From the NCBI RefSeq assembly GCF_001026695.1, contig NZ_LDNB01000002.1, forward strand, positions 743,149-807,148: DNA of 64,000 bases. Reading direction: 5' to 3'. Under the pieces are notes generated by a model. That model was not told the origin of the DNA. It was given only the letters and a program-made list of their open reading frames with translations, and did no database searches. The translations under genes were made by a program, and so were the position numbers. Below, piece by piece: positions 1 through 8,232 of the stretch (position 1 is its first letter; the number at the start of each line of letters is the position of its first letter). The DNA comes from Neobacillus vireti. GTDB taxonomy: Bacteria > Bacillota > Bacilli > Bacillales > Cytobacillaceae.

Positions 1-40
1 TAGCCGCTAGTGGAGCTGGACAATTCTCAAAGTCGAAATT
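1..40 (+). repeat. 3' end of dispersed GC-rich repeat (family B)
   Basis: The first 40 bases (TAGCCGCTAG, then GGAGCTGGACAATTCTC) match the tail of the fuller copies at 14469-14635 and 26293-26452. This copy is cut by the window edge and lacks the GGCGC step present in the others. Confidence 0.7.
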
Positions 41-59
41 TATACATTCTTATTTCTAT

Positions 60-95
60 GAAAGCTATTTCCGTTTAGTCGGAATAGCTTTTTTA
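60..95 (+). terminator. Rho-independent terminator of an upstream gene
   Basis: The hairpin AAGCTATTTCC / GGAATAGCTT is followed by a T run. It would end a plus-strand gene lying before the window. Confidence 0.6.
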
Positions 96-175
96 ATTGG
101 TCTGATTTGATGGAAAATTAGATTTTTTGTAAAATAATAAAGGAAGGTAAGAATGGAATAAATGGGGGAATCATG

Positions 176-544
176 ATGTCGTTTGTAATTAAAAAAATCG
201 ATCATGTCCAGCTTGCTGCACCGAAGGGCTGTGAAATGGCGGCGAGAGAATTTTTTGGAGAAATCCTCGGATTAACTGAAGTTGAAAAGCCAGAGGAATT
301 AAAGAAACGCGGCGGGGTTTGGTTTGAATTTGGAGCATTTCAAATCCATATTGGAGTGGAAGAACCATTTACACCGGCTAAGAAAGCTCACCCAGCATTT
401 GTTGTAGAAAACATTGAAGAGTTAAAAAAGCGCCTTCAGGAGAAGGCTGTTGCATTTACGGAAGACGATAATCTCCCGGGAGCGAGCAGAATTCATGTTC
501 ATGACCCATTTGGGAATCGTCTTGAGTTTTTAGAGTGGATTTAA
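176..544 (+). CDS. VOC (glyoxalase/bleomycin-resistance-like) protein
   Basis: This single-domain vicinal oxygen chelate protein of 122 residues shows the beta-alpha-beta-beta-beta pattern of the fold. Likely metal-site residues are visible: His near residue 9 (IDHVQL), His in FQIHIGVEE, and Glu in the C-terminal GNRLEFLEW motif. The family includes glyoxalase I, fosfomycin/bleomycin resistance proteins and dioxygenases, and nothing here fixes the substrate. There are two adjacent ATGs at 173 and 176. The GGGGG at 164-168 is better spaced for the second, so 176 is chosen. The gene appears monocistronic, with hairpins after its stop. Confidence 0.85.
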   Translation: MSFVIKKIDHVQLAAPKGCEMAAREFFGEILGLTEVEKPEELKKRGGVWFEFGAFQIHIGVEEPFTPAKKAHPAFVVENIEELKKRLQEKAVAFTEDDNLPGASRIHVHDPFGNRLEFLEWI

Positions 545-550
545 TAGTTC

Positions 551-613
551 AGCCCCATTTCAGATAATTGAAATGGGGCTGTCAGCCTTAAATTGGGGGA
601 TTGAAGGCTGATG
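551..613 (+). terminator. Two consecutive hairpins after the VOC gene
   Basis: A perfect 12-bp stem (AGCCCCATTTCA / TGAAATGGGGCT, 551-580) is followed by a 7-bp stem CAGCCTT / AAGGCTG (about 583-613). Neither has a strong T tract, so termination is inferred from position. Confidence 0.4.
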
Positions 614-688
614 TCATTTATCTAATCAATTGGCAAGCAGGGGAGGGAACCCTGCTGCCAGGGAAAATAAGCATGTTAATTAGTTCTA

Positions 689-1915
689 TTACTGTTTTGC
701 CGTTACCTTTACAGGTTCACGACTGACGCCAAAGTGCTGCTTAATGATTAGGGCCGGGCCGCCAAGGTTAAATAAATAGCGGGCTTCAATCACCTGTTTC
801 ATAAATGCTCCAAATAAACCGGATAAGCGGAAGTTACCTACTTTACCAACGGCAGCCATCAGTCCAAGTGAAGCGACTGAGCCTTTATGGTGATATTCAA
901 ACGGTTTTAATGTTTCTCCCCGCAATGTGGCGACAATGTTTTTCGCACATACAGGTGCTTGTTGCAATGCTACTTGAGCGGTTGGCGGTAATGCATTTTT
1001 CTCATCCTTCATGAATAAGGAGCAGTCACCGATACTAAAGACGTTTTTCATGTTTTTTACGCGAAGGCAAGCGTCTACTGGTATTTTTCCTTTTTCAATC
1101 GGTAGTCCCCAATTTTGAACGATGGTATTTCCTTTTACACCGCAAGACCAAATTAACGTCCGAGTTGGGATATCGATGTTATTTTCAAGACGAATTTTTT
1201 CAGGCGTGCATTCCAGCATTTTCCGTCCTGTTATTAACTCAATATTGCGTTTTTCTAACACCAATGTTGTATATAGGATCGATTGCTTAGGGAAAAACGG
1301 TATAACAGATGGTGCAGCCTCAACAGCGACAATCCGGATCTTTTCAAATGGAATATCATGCTGCTTACACAGTTTAGGTAGACCGTCTGCTAATTCCCCA
1401 AGCATCTCAATTCCAGTAAAGCCGCCGCCAGCGACAACAAAGGTTAATCGAGAAGGGTCGTGATCTTCTTTATAAAGATTAAATTGTTTAATGATATGAT
1501 GGTAAATCGCTTTTGAACTTCTAAAACTGCGAATTTCAAAGGCATTTTCTTTCACACCAGGAACCCCAAATGTATCCACTTCAAATCCCAGTGCGATTAA
1601 TAAATAATCATATGGAACTGTATTCCCGTCTTCGAGGTGGACCTCTTGTTTCTTAATATCAACTGTAGACACAGCTGCTTTAAGAAAATGTGTTTTGCTA
1701 GAATTGATTAGCTCGGGAATTGAGAGAGCAATTTGCCGGTCTGCAGCTGTTCCTGCTCCAGTTTTAATAAGCTGTGTTGTCAGGTAATGATAATCATGTT
1801 TATTAATTAAGGTAACATCTGCTTCGCCTGATTTTAATAATTTTTCTAGGCTTTTACTTGTGATGAGTCCGCCATATCCTGCTCCTAGGATTACGATTTT
1901 TGGTCTTGTCATCAT
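689..1915 (-). CDS. ndh: NADH dehydrogenase, type II (NDH-2)
   Basis: This FAD-dependent, non-proton-pumping NADH:quinone oxidoreductase of 408 residues acts at the inner face of the membrane. An N-terminal FAD Rossmann motif (VILGAGYGG), a second dinucleotide motif for NADH (VVAGGGFTGIE, around residue 165) and a late FAD-contacting segment (FSIGDCS) are visible. The reading frame extends upstream to 1999, but an AAGGAG seven bases before ATG 1915 sets the start and places the Rex boxes outside the gene. NDH-2 passes electrons to menaquinone and regenerates NAD+. The Rex operators imply redox feedback on its own expression. Confidence 0.92.
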   Translation of the reverse strand: MMTRPKIVILGAGYGGLITSKSLEKLLKSGEADVTLINKHDYHYLTTQLIKTGAGTAADRQIALSIPELINSSKTHFLKAAVSTVDIKKQEVHLEDGNTVPYDYLLIALGFEVDTFGVPGVKENAFEIRSFRSSKAIYHHIIKQFNLYKEDHDPSRLTFVVAGGGFTGIEMLGELADGLPKLCKQHDIPFEKIRIVAVEAAPSVIPFFPKQSILYTTLVLEKRNIELITGRKMLECTPEKIRLENNIDIPTRTLIWSCGVKGNTIVQNWGLPIEKGKIPVDACLRVKNMKNVFSIGDCSLFMKDEKNALPPTAQVALQQAPVCAKNIVATLRGETLKPFEYHHKGSVASLGLMAAVGKVGNFRLSGLFGAFMKQVIEARYLFNLGGPALIIKQHFGVSREPVKVTAKQ

Positions 1916-1955
1916 TCTCCACTCCTTACACCCATTAATAGATTTTTTTCTCTTT

Positions 1956-1981
1956 TTAATTGTGAAATATTTCACAATTAA
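1956..1981. promoter_or_regulatory. Rex operator, proximal
   Basis: The core TTGTGAAATATTTCACAA (1960-1977) lies in a perfect 26-bp palindrome upstream of ndh. The Gram-positive Rex consensus is TTGTGAA-N4-TTCACAA, and Rex is known to repress ndh in Bacillus subtilis when NADH is low relative to NAD+. Binding here is inferred from the match. Confidence 0.8.
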
Positions 1982-2014
1982 CTTTAAAAAAATAAGCAAA
2001 TGTTCTTATATGTA

Positions 2015-2032
2015 TTGTGAAATATTTCACAT
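2015..2032. promoter_or_regulatory. Rex operator, distal
   Basis: TTGTGAAATATTTCACAT matches the Rex box with one end base changed. Its centre is 55 bp from that of the proximal site, about five helical turns, so the two sites lie on the same DNA face and could cooperate. It could also affect the plus-strand gene starting at 2199. Confidence 0.72.
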
Positions 2033-2198
2033 ATCCTCTATATGCTTAGAATACAATATTTTTAATGATTTCTCAAGAGTATTATCACTAAATTTATGTC
2101 AAATTGGTAAATTTTTTTCAACAAATTGGGAATGCTAAATCCGTGCCGGAAAAAACTGGTTATATTTTTTAAATATGGAAGTACGAAAGGAGAAAATG

Positions 2199-2768
2199 AT
2201 GAAACTGAAAATGTTATGTTTGACCTTAGGGTTAGTATTAACTATTCCGAGTTTCGCTGCGGCAAACGGTAAGGTGCCTGACACCAAGGGGGAACAACGG
2301 GAAGATTCACCATGTGATTGCCAAGAAGGGAAGGAGCATCATCACCATATGATGCACCGGGATTGGCATGCCCATATGGCGGAAAAAGAGCAGAAGCTGC
2401 TTACATGGGTGGACAAATATACACCGGATAAGAAGAGTGAATGGACAAAAGTTCTTGCGGAAAAGAAGACTCTTCGGAACGAATGGTTGAGCCCAGAAAA
2501 TGCCGAAAAGCGGGAACGGTGGAAAAAAGAGAAGATGGCCAAAATGGAAGAGCTTAAAAAGCAATTCGATGAAGGCAAGTTAACGAAAGAGGAATTTATC
2601 AAAAAGGCACATGGAGAAAAACATTTGGGACATTGGAAAACGTTCCATGAATTAAGACTTGCAGTAGAGAAAAAGGATGATAAGAAAGCAGCAGTCCTTC
2701 TCAATCAACTACTTGATCAAGCCAAACAGCATAACCTTAAGATAAAGGAAATGTTGAAAAGGGAATAA
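2199..2768 (+). CDS. Secreted His-rich helical protein, unknown function
   Basis: I do not recognise a family. The 189-residue product has a clear Sec signal peptide (MKLKMLCLTLGLVL..., cleavage near AAA-NG). An acidic, Cys-containing stretch (DSPCDCQEGKEHHHHMM) and HRDWHAHM follow. The rest is charged and helical (KKEKMAKMEELKKQF, then a late EEFIKKAHGEKH), with no further membrane segment. The His/Cys/Asp-rich head suggests metal binding outside the cell, which is inference. The frame opens at 2175, but AAAGGAG at 2186-2192 fits ATG 2199 best. A terminator follows immediately. Confidence 0.75.
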   Translation: MKLKMLCLTLGLVLTIPSFAAANGKVPDTKGEQREDSPCDCQEGKEHHHHMMHRDWHAHMAEKEQKLLTWVDKYTPDKKSEWTKVLAEKKTLRNEWLSPENAEKRERWKKEKMAKMEELKKQFDEGKLTKEEFIKKAHGEKHLGHWKTFHELRLAVEKKDDKKAAVLLNQLLDQAKQHNLKIKEMLKRE

Positions 2769-2789
2769 ATACAACTAAAAAAATCCCAG

Positions 2790-2826
2790 ATTGTCGAGAA
2801 AGTATATATTTCTCGGCAATTTTTTA
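2790..2826 (+). terminator. Terminator after the His-rich secreted protein
   Basis: The stem ATTGTCGAGAAA / TTTCTCGGCAAT (one G-T pair) is followed by TTTTTTATT. Confidence 0.75.
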
Positions 2827-2852
2827 TTAATTGATGATCCCTGCAAATCGGC

Positions 2853-2985
2853 CTGTTGATTTCCACTCCTGGCACTCGCTTTCCGCGGGGAGGTCCGGGA
2901 GCCTCCTCGGCGCTTTGGCGCCTGCGGGGTCTCCCGTGACCTCTCAATCCCGCAGGAGTCGAGTGCCCTCCGCTCCAATCAACAG
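2853..2985 (-). repeat. MITE-like element, copy 1
   Basis: This 133-bp GC-rich element is bounded by the perfect 8-bp inverted ends CTGTTGAT / ATCAACAG and holds an inner hairpin at GGCGCTTTGGCGCC. It is the reverse complement of the element at 3527-3662, with scattered differences. Its GC content contrasts sharply with the AT-rich flanks. No transposase is encoded. Confidence 0.7.
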
Positions 2986-3168
2986 GGATCCATATCAACT
3001 TAAAGTTTTGCAACACACTTATAACCTTGCTATGTGAGTTGCAATATGCACGGTGTTAGCAAGTTTAATTTGTAGTATTGTCTGGATTATTTTACAACTT
3101 TTTGCTGCCTTGGGGTATGTTGCTTTTTTCTCGGTATCTACTCTTGAAATGCAATAATATCTGTGGAT

Positions 3169-3225
3169 AAATAATAACAACTAAAAAAAGAGCGCATTTT
3201 GTGCTCTTTTTTAGCTGTTATTATT
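3169..3225. repeat. Long near-perfect palindrome
   Basis: The left arm AATAATAACA-A-CTAAAAAAAGAGC pairs with GCTCTTTTTTAG-C-TGTTATTATT across a loop of about nine bases, giving a stem of roughly 22 bp with one mismatch and one bulge. It could terminate transcription in both directions, but no intact gene abuts it. Confidence 0.6.
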
Positions 3226-3245
3226 GGTAATTATTTTGTGATTAA

Positions 3246-3426
3246 TGTTTCAGAATTCGTGTGATTTTTAATGCAACTTTTGCACGTGAAGGAAACCCGT
3301 TAGGATCAGATTTTCGGCCGTTATCCTCACTATATTAAGGGTGATCTTTTTAAAGAAGAAATAAAAACTCAATATTTTTGTCAATTTAACAAAGAAGCTG
3401 AACAATTGGAACCAATTCATCAATAG
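3246..3426 (+). pseudogene. Possible frameshifted gene remnant
   Basis: From 3246 one frame reads a protein-like stretch including RIRVIFNATFAREGNP. At about 3313 the next frame takes over with RYPHYIKGDLFKEEI and runs to TAG at 3424-3426. Together they resemble the 3' part of a decayed gene with one frameshift. There is no start codon, no ribosome site and no recognised family, so this may be chance. Confidence 0.25.
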
Positions 3427-3526
3427 ACACAAATTCAAATTCATTTTGGGTAGACTCTCTTGGTTAAAGCATTTATTTCACCATTTTTTATTTATTGAAT
3501 GTGTGTAGGATCTTTATTGTTTAACT

Positions 3527-3662
3527 CTGTTGATTGGAGCGGAAGGCGGCGAAGACTCCTGCGGGAGTACGGGGCAGGGGAGACCCCGCAGGCGCTTTAG
3601 CGCCGAGGAGGCTCCCCGGCACGCCCGCGGAAAGCGAAGCCGCCTGGAGCGGAGATCAACAG
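3527..3662 (+). repeat. MITE-like element, copy 2
   Basis: This 136-bp element has the same CTGTTGAT / ATCAACAG ends and the inner palindrome GGCGCTTTAGCGCC. It lies in the orientation opposite to copy 1. Confidence 0.7.
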
Positions 3663-3739
3663 ACAATTTGCATAGACCCAATAAAAGTATTATAACAAAA
3701 TTAACGGGGTAAACTTTTAAAGTAATTGGATAAAATAAA

Positions 3740-3796
3740 AGGCTGACGAGGGTTTCTCGACAGCCTGATCCTCTGATACTATAACAGAGGATTTTT
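3740..3796. terminator. tatA terminator plus a plus-strand hairpin
   Basis: On the minus strand AGGCTG-CGAG pairs with CTCG-CAGCCT (3740-3766) and runs into TTTTATTTTA, which suits tatA. A second hairpin, ATCCTCTG / CAGAGGAT (3768-3792) with a T run, reads the other way. Confidence 0.65.
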
Positions 3797-3805
3797 AATA
3801 ATAGG

Positions 3806-4021
3806 TTACTTTTTTAAGTTGATATCTTCTTGTTTCGCTTCTTTGATATCTGCTTTTAATTCTTCCTTAATATCTTCCGCAATCCCATCGGTGGCTTTTT
3901 TAAATTCACGGATTGATTTGCCAAAGGCACGTCCAATCTCAGGTAATTTATTCGGTCCAAAGATCACTAAAGCAACAGTTAGAATCAGAATTAATCCTGG
4001 AACACCAATATTTGAAAACAT
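3806..4021 (-). CDS. tatA: Twin-arginine translocase subunit TatA
   Basis: The product has 71 residues with the TatA layout: a short N-terminal transmembrane helix (about residues 6-20), the [14 protein letters not shown] hinge and amphipathic helix, and a charged tail rich in Lys and Glu. TatA forms the pore-like element that moves folded twin-arginine substrates across the membrane. No tatC lies in the window, so the partner must be elsewhere. The start is ATG 4021 with GGGAG eight bases upstream. It lies just downstream of dltD on the same strand, with no obvious terminator between them. Confidence 0.9.
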   Translation of the reverse strand: MFSNIGVPGLILILTVALVIFGPNKLPEIGRAFGKSIREFKKATDGIAEDIKEELKADIKEAKQEDINLKK

Positions 4022-4100
4022 TTCTTCATCTCCCGGCGCTGGGTATTTTGATCAAGAACATTATAACTCTAAATAGACGTGTTTTCTAGTAATATCCCAT

Positions 4101-5297
4101 CTATTGATTCAGCTTTGTTGATATTTCCTTACCTTCGTAAAATTCTTTTATTGCTTTATCTGTATAAACCCAGCCTTTCCAGCCAATATGAATCGTATCC
4201 TTCATGAAATAAGGATCATATTCATGGTCGGAGAAATCGGCAATTTGAAAGCCTTCTGACTCAATTTGTTTCTTAATCCGTTCGTAATACGAGGTGCGGC
4301 CTTCCTTTGGAAAACCTGTATAGTCGTACCAATTTCCGTTTACCGGAACAGAAATAAACAAAGGCTGTGCCCCAGATTCCTTTAGAAGATCGAGTACGAG
4401 TTGAAAGTCATCATATTCAGGGGACTTCCCATAGGAAGCCTTACCTTTCTTATCTTTTAAAGAAGGGACCATTTTTTTTATTTTGTCATATTGGTAGTCA
4501 CTTACATAGAATGGGTTGTTTGTTGATTTTCTTTTCCCAACCTGTTCGGCCTGAACTGCTAATTGTTCCCATGACATATTATTTACCTTCGAGCTAATTT
4601 CACGATTCCGGGAAGTTCCGCCTGCCAAGGTGTAATAGAGATCCTTTTTCACCATTAAATCACGGTAGGCACTGGCGAAGGGACGAACGATAGCTGCCCC
4701 TCGTTTGGTCCAAGGGTCATTCGTTATCTCCGCTTTAAACATAATTGATAACATCGGATCGTTTTTGATTGGTGAGAAAGTTAATAGACGTTGAATCGCC
4801 ATTTTCTTTACAGTCGGATTGACTTTTTTATTAAAAGCAAGATCGTATCCTTGAAGGGAAGAATAATTGGGCGCAAAGTGTGATTCGTCTGTCCCATTTG
4901 GCTGAAACCACTGCGGTGACAAAACGAACACGATTTTCTTTCCTTTAAGCTGATCGGTATGCTCCGAAAAATTCAAAAAATGAATTAAGGATTCAGTCCC
5001 GCCGCGGCCAACGAGAAATGGTGTAAAATCTTCTCCTGTTTCTTTGAAATAATTGACCGGATGGAACCGGTCAAGCCGTGCAAGCTCAGAGGAACCATAG
5101 ATTGGCAAAAAATGTTTATCCTCGAGCATTTTTTGTTGGACATACTTTCCTTGAAACATAAATGGATTTAATTCTGTTGATGCTTGATCAATTCTATTTT
5201 CGGGAATCATGCCTTCAATCCATTTATTCGGCAGCAAAACCAAGATTACCAGCACAAGAAATGCCAGCATCATTGGTGTGAATAAAGCTTTTTTCAT
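4101..5297 (-). CDS. dltD: D-alanyl transfer protein DltD
   Basis: The product has 398 residues with an N-terminal membrane anchor and an outward-facing SGNH-hydrolase-like domain. The catalytic Ser is expected in IYGSSEL (about residue 68) and the Asp/His pair in KDTIHIGWKGW near the C-terminus. DltD is the last component of the pathway that places D-alanine on teichoic acids, taking D-Ala from the DltB/DltX side to the polymer. Its ATG overlaps the dltC stop by four bases (ATGA). It is the last gene of the dlt operon. Confidence 0.95.
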   Translation of the reverse strand: MKKALFTPMMLAFLVLVILVLLPNKWIEGMIPENRIDQASTELNPFMFQGKYVQQKMLEDKHFLPIYGSSELARLDRFHPVNYFKETGEDFTPFLVGRGGTESLIHFLNFSEHTDQLKGKKIVFVLSPQWFQPNGTDESHFAPNYSSLQGYDLAFNKKVNPTVKKMAIQRLLTFSPIKNDPMLSIMFKAEITNDPWTKRGAAIVRPFASAYRDLMVKKDLYYTLAGGTSRNREISSKVNNMSWEQLAVQAEQVGKRKSTNNPFYVSDYQYDKIKKMVPSLKDKKGKASYGKSPEYDDFQLVLDLLKESGAQPLFISVPVNGNWYDYTGFPKEGRTSYYERIKKQIESEGFQIADFSDHEYDPYFMKDTIHIGWKGWVYTDKAIKEFYEGKEISTKLNQ

Positions 5298-5530
5298 TTC
5301 ATATCAGCCAGCTGAATGGCGATGTTGTTTGGTGTATTCCAAACATCGCGATCGAACTCGGTAATTGGTACGAGAATGCCAAAGCGTTCTTCGACCTGTA
5401 CAAGCAATTCAACTGTTCCAAAAGAATCTAATAAACCGGCATCAAATAAATCGATATCTGGATTTTCCTTTACAACATCGTCTTGACAAATTTCCGCTAA
5501 TAATGAAATAACCTCATTTTTGAAATCCAT
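5294..5530 (-). CDS. dltC: D-alanyl carrier protein DltC
   Basis: The acyl-carrier-like protein has 78 residues. The phosphopantetheine attachment site is Ser36 in GLLDSFGTVELL. DltA loads D-Ala onto it, and it docks on DltB. The frame also opens at a TTG nine bases upstream, but that codon sits directly against the AAAGGGG. ATG 5530 gives the usual family length of 78 residues. It overlaps dltD and follows dltB closely. Confidence 0.95.
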   Translation of the reverse strand: MDFKNEVISLLAEICQDDVVKENPDIDLFDAGLLDSFGTVELLVQVEERFGILVPITEFDRDVWNTPNNIAIQLADMK

Positions 5531-5535
5531 AGTGA

Positions 5536-6702
5536 TCAAACCCCTTTATGAAATAATTGTCCTGAGAAAATATAAAAACCAAAGCAAATAACATGGAAGG
5601 TAATAATAATCGCCACAATATGGGTGACTTTGTTTTGCGGCCACCATTTGTGCTTCTTATTAAACCGTTCGAACGAATTGTAAGCAACCATTAACAAGGC
5701 ATGGTATGCTCCATAAATGATATATTGCAGTGCCAATCCATGCCATACCCCCATTAATAAAAACAATAAAATATAGCCAAGATTGGAAAGGAGGTTACGA
5801 TTTTTAATCCATTTCTTCTTCGTCATCCAAAAGATAAACCGCATATATACATAGTCTCTGAACCAAAAGGAAAGACTCATGTGCCAGCGATTCCAGAAGT
5901 CTTTAATATTGCGGCTTAGGAATGGCTTATTAAAGTTTTCCGGGGATTTGACCCCCATAATATAACTAACACCAATTGCAAAAGCACTATATCCCGCAAA
6001 ATCAAAAAAGAGATATAAGCTATATGAATACATATAGTATAGGTGATTCTGAAATTCGCTATGAGAGATAAACCTTAATTGGCTGATAAAAAAGTGATTA
6101 ATTGAATAGCCGATAATATATTTATATAAAAAGCCCAAAAAGATTTTATTAAGCCCTTCATAGAGTAAAAGTTTATATTGCTCCGCGCTAATGTCGAGTG
6201 CTAATTCTTTCTCAAAGCGGCGGTAACGGTCAATCGGACCAGATGAAATGGTCGGGAAGAACAAAATAAAATAGAGGAGGCGGGGGAGTGGCAGATTAGA
6301 CTTTATCAGGCCATCCCGTGTCTCCATTATTAATTGTGTCCCCTTAAAGGTCAGATAAGAAATTCCAAGAAAACCAATCAAGTTCATCGTGGAAAAATAT
6401 GGCATTACCTTTGATAGAATCAAAGGCAGAATTGAGAGAATGACTGCTAAGTAAAAAATAGAATCACGATTGGCTTTTTTTCGATAGGCGAGATAGGACT
6501 TAATTAACACTACTTGCCAAATTGTAAATAAGCATAAGGCGATTGCTTGATTAAGTGACGATGAGAATATTACGGCTAAGGCAATAACCGTCACAAATAA
6601 ATTATAGCTTTGAAATCTTTTTCCCTGTAAACCAAGTATAATGGTTGGTGCTAATAGAACAGCAAGGATGAAAAAGAAAGTAAAAGAACCATATGGTGTC
6701 AT
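5536..6702 (-). CDS. dltB: Teichoic acid D-alanylation MBOAT protein DltB
   Basis: This polytopic membrane O-acyltransferase of 388 residues carries the MBOAT signatures RWHMSLSFWFRDYVY and GVWHGL, the latter holding the catalytic His. It accepts D-Ala from DltC on the cytoplasmic side and passes it outward. The start ATG overlaps the dltA stop by four bases. Many hydrophobic helices alternate with short basic loops along its whole length. Confidence 0.95.
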   Translation of the reverse strand: MTPYGSFTFFFILAVLLAPTIILGLQGKRFQSYNLFVTVIALAVIFSSSLNQAIALCLFTIWQVVLIKSYLAYRKKANRDSIFYLAVILSILPLILSKVMPYFSTMNLIGFLGISYLTFKGTQLIMETRDGLIKSNLPLPRLLYFILFFPTISSGPIDRYRRFEKELALDISAEQYKLLLYEGLNKIFLGFLYKYIIGYSINHFFISQLRFISHSEFQNHLYYMYSYSLYLFFDFAGYSAFAIGVSYIMGVKSPENFNKPFLSRNIKDFWNRWHMSLSFWFRDYVYMRFIFWMTKKKWIKNRNLLSNLGYILLFLLMGVWHGLALQYIIYGAYHALLMVAYNSFERFNKKHKWWPQNKVTHIVAIIITFHVICFGFYIFSGQLFHKGV

Positions 6703-8216
6703 TGTAATACCATTTCCCTAAATTTTTTTCGATCCATCTTTCCGTTAGGTGTCATCGGAAGATCTTCATAGTAAGAGAACTTTCTTGGAATCATATAAGC
6801 AGGGATTACCTCAGCAAGTTCTTTTTTTATTGCACTCGTTAATTGATAGTCTTTTTCGAAATCATGGCTGGCAGGGATAATCGCTGCCAATAAATACTCG
6901 ATTTTATCATTTTGATAGATTGGGACTACCGCTGCTGATTTCACATATTTTGAATTGGCAATATGATATTCAATCTCCTCTAATTCCATGCGGTAGCCGT
7001 GAAGTTTAATTTGAAAATCGATCCGGCCTTTATACATAATGAGCCCTTCCTGATTTTCATAGGCTGCATCGCCTGTGCGATAGGCCTGTTCCCCTTCAAA
7101 TTTAAAAAAGGACTTTTCAGTCAGCTCCTGCTCACCTAAATAGCCTTTGCTTACACTAGGACCGACAATGATCATTTCGCCTTTTTCTCCCTGCTGGACT
7201 TGAGCGCCATTTTCGTCAAGAAATACGATCCGTGTATCTGCTTTTGGCTTACCGATCGGGAGATTCTGATATTGGTCCAGCATCTCAGCGGTAACCTCAA
7301 TCGACGTGACGGCGACTGTCGCTTCCGTTGGACCATAGGTGTTAAATATTTTTGCATTAGGGAATCGCTCTAACAGCTGCCGGCAAATCTCACCAGGGAG
7401 AATTTCCCCGCAAAATAAAAATACTCTTAGTTCAGGAAGCAGTTCTTGTGTAAATGATGGATCCATTAAACACATCTGAACAAAAGAAGGAGTTGAAGTC
7501 CAGACCTGTGTTTCAGATGTTTTCAATGCTTGAAATAACAGTTTTGGTCTTGCAATCATTTCTTTTGTAATCGCAAAAATAGTTCCCCCGCTGGCAAGCG
7601 CCGGATAAATATCCATCACGGACAAATCAAAAGAATAGGGTGCTTGATTTAAAAAGCGAAGCTGGCCATTGATTGGAAAGTCTTCAACCATCCAATCGAC
7701 AAAGCTTTGCAAATTATTAGCGGAAATTTGCACTCCCTTAGGATTACCCGTACTTCCAGATGTATAAATAATATAGAAATTTTCTTCGCCTGCGACCCAC
7801 CCTTTGGGGTCAATTGGCACTATAGAAGCATCTTCTGAGATGATTTTATCGTAATCGACAACTGTGTTCGAAAAAGCGTCAAGCTCCATCACTTGCCCTG
7901 AAACATTGATGACCAATTCTGTTTGGGCACTATTAATGATATGGATAACCCGTTCCATTGGAATCGAAGTATCAACAGGTATATATGAATGCCCAGCTTT
8001 TACACTGCCTAGGAAGGCAGTGATCATCGATGGTTCCATATGACCGTAAACTAAAATAGGTGTATGTTTTTTAATATTTTGTTGTAACAAAAATGCAGCC
8101 ACTTGTTCAGATTGCCGCCAAAGTTCGCTATAGGTGATTTCCGATTCTGGAGAAATATAGGCAATTGTTTCTGGCTGTTTCTGTGCATAATCTCTAATCG
8201 TGTTTAACATATTCAT
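6699..8216 (-). CDS. dltA: D-alanine--DltC ligase DltA
   Basis: This 505-residue ANL-superfamily adenylating enzyme activates D-Ala with ATP and loads DltC. Core motifs are the P-loop-like YTSGSTGNPKGV, FNTYGPTEA, YRTGD and the C-terminal catalytic Lys in NGKMDRKKF. The frame continues upstream to 8273, but that stretch overlaps dltX in another frame. AAGGAGG about eleven bases before ATG 8216 and the family length support this start. Confidence 0.95.
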   Translation of the reverse strand: MNMLNTIRDYAQKQPETIAYISPESEITYSELWRQSEQVAAFLLQQNIKKHTPILVYGHMEPSMITAFLGSVKAGHSYIPVDTSIPMERVIHIINSAQTELVINVSGQVMELDAFSNTVVDYDKIISEDASIVPIDPKGWVAGEENFYIIYTSGSTGNPKGVQISANNLQSFVDWMVEDFPINGQLRFLNQAPYSFDLSVMDIYPALASGGTIFAITKEMIARPKLLFQALKTSETQVWTSTPSFVQMCLMDPSFTQELLPELRVFLFCGEILPGEICRQLLERFPNAKIFNTYGPTEATVAVTSIEVTAEMLDQYQNLPIGKPKADTRIVFLDENGAQVQQGEKGEMIIVGPSVSKGYLGEQELTEKSFFKFEGEQAYRTGDAAYENQEGLIMYKGRIDFQIKLHGYRMELEEIEYHIANSKYVKSAAVVPIYQNDKIEYLLAAIIPASHDFEKDYQLTSAIKKELAEVIPAYMIPRKFSYYEDLPMTPNGKMDRKKFREMVLQ

Positions 8217-8232
8217 AGTTGGCTGCCCCTCC

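Larger units (their letters stand above)
2769..3805. other. 1-kb region without an intact gene
   Basis: It contains, in order, a terminator, MITE-like copy 1, an AT-rich stretch with nothing recognisable (2986-3168), a long palindrome (3169-3225), a possible coding remnant (3246-3426), MITE-like copy 2 and the tatA terminator. The short open frames inside the repeats follow their GC content and are not supported as genes. Confidence 0.7.

Noticed and set aside
805..1463. Plus-strand open frames inside ndh
   Set aside because: They are shadows of a clearly conserved NDH-2 gene on the other strand.
2307..2704. Open frames opposite the His-rich secreted protein
   Set aside because: They are antisense shadows of a gene with a signal peptide, ribosome site and terminator.
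3530..3712. 60-codon plus-strand open frame
   Set aside because: It lies mostly inside MITE-like copy 2. GC-rich repeats leave frames open by chance.
4367..4597. Plus-strand open frame inside dltD
   Set aside because: It is antisense to a conserved dlt operon gene and has no independent signal.
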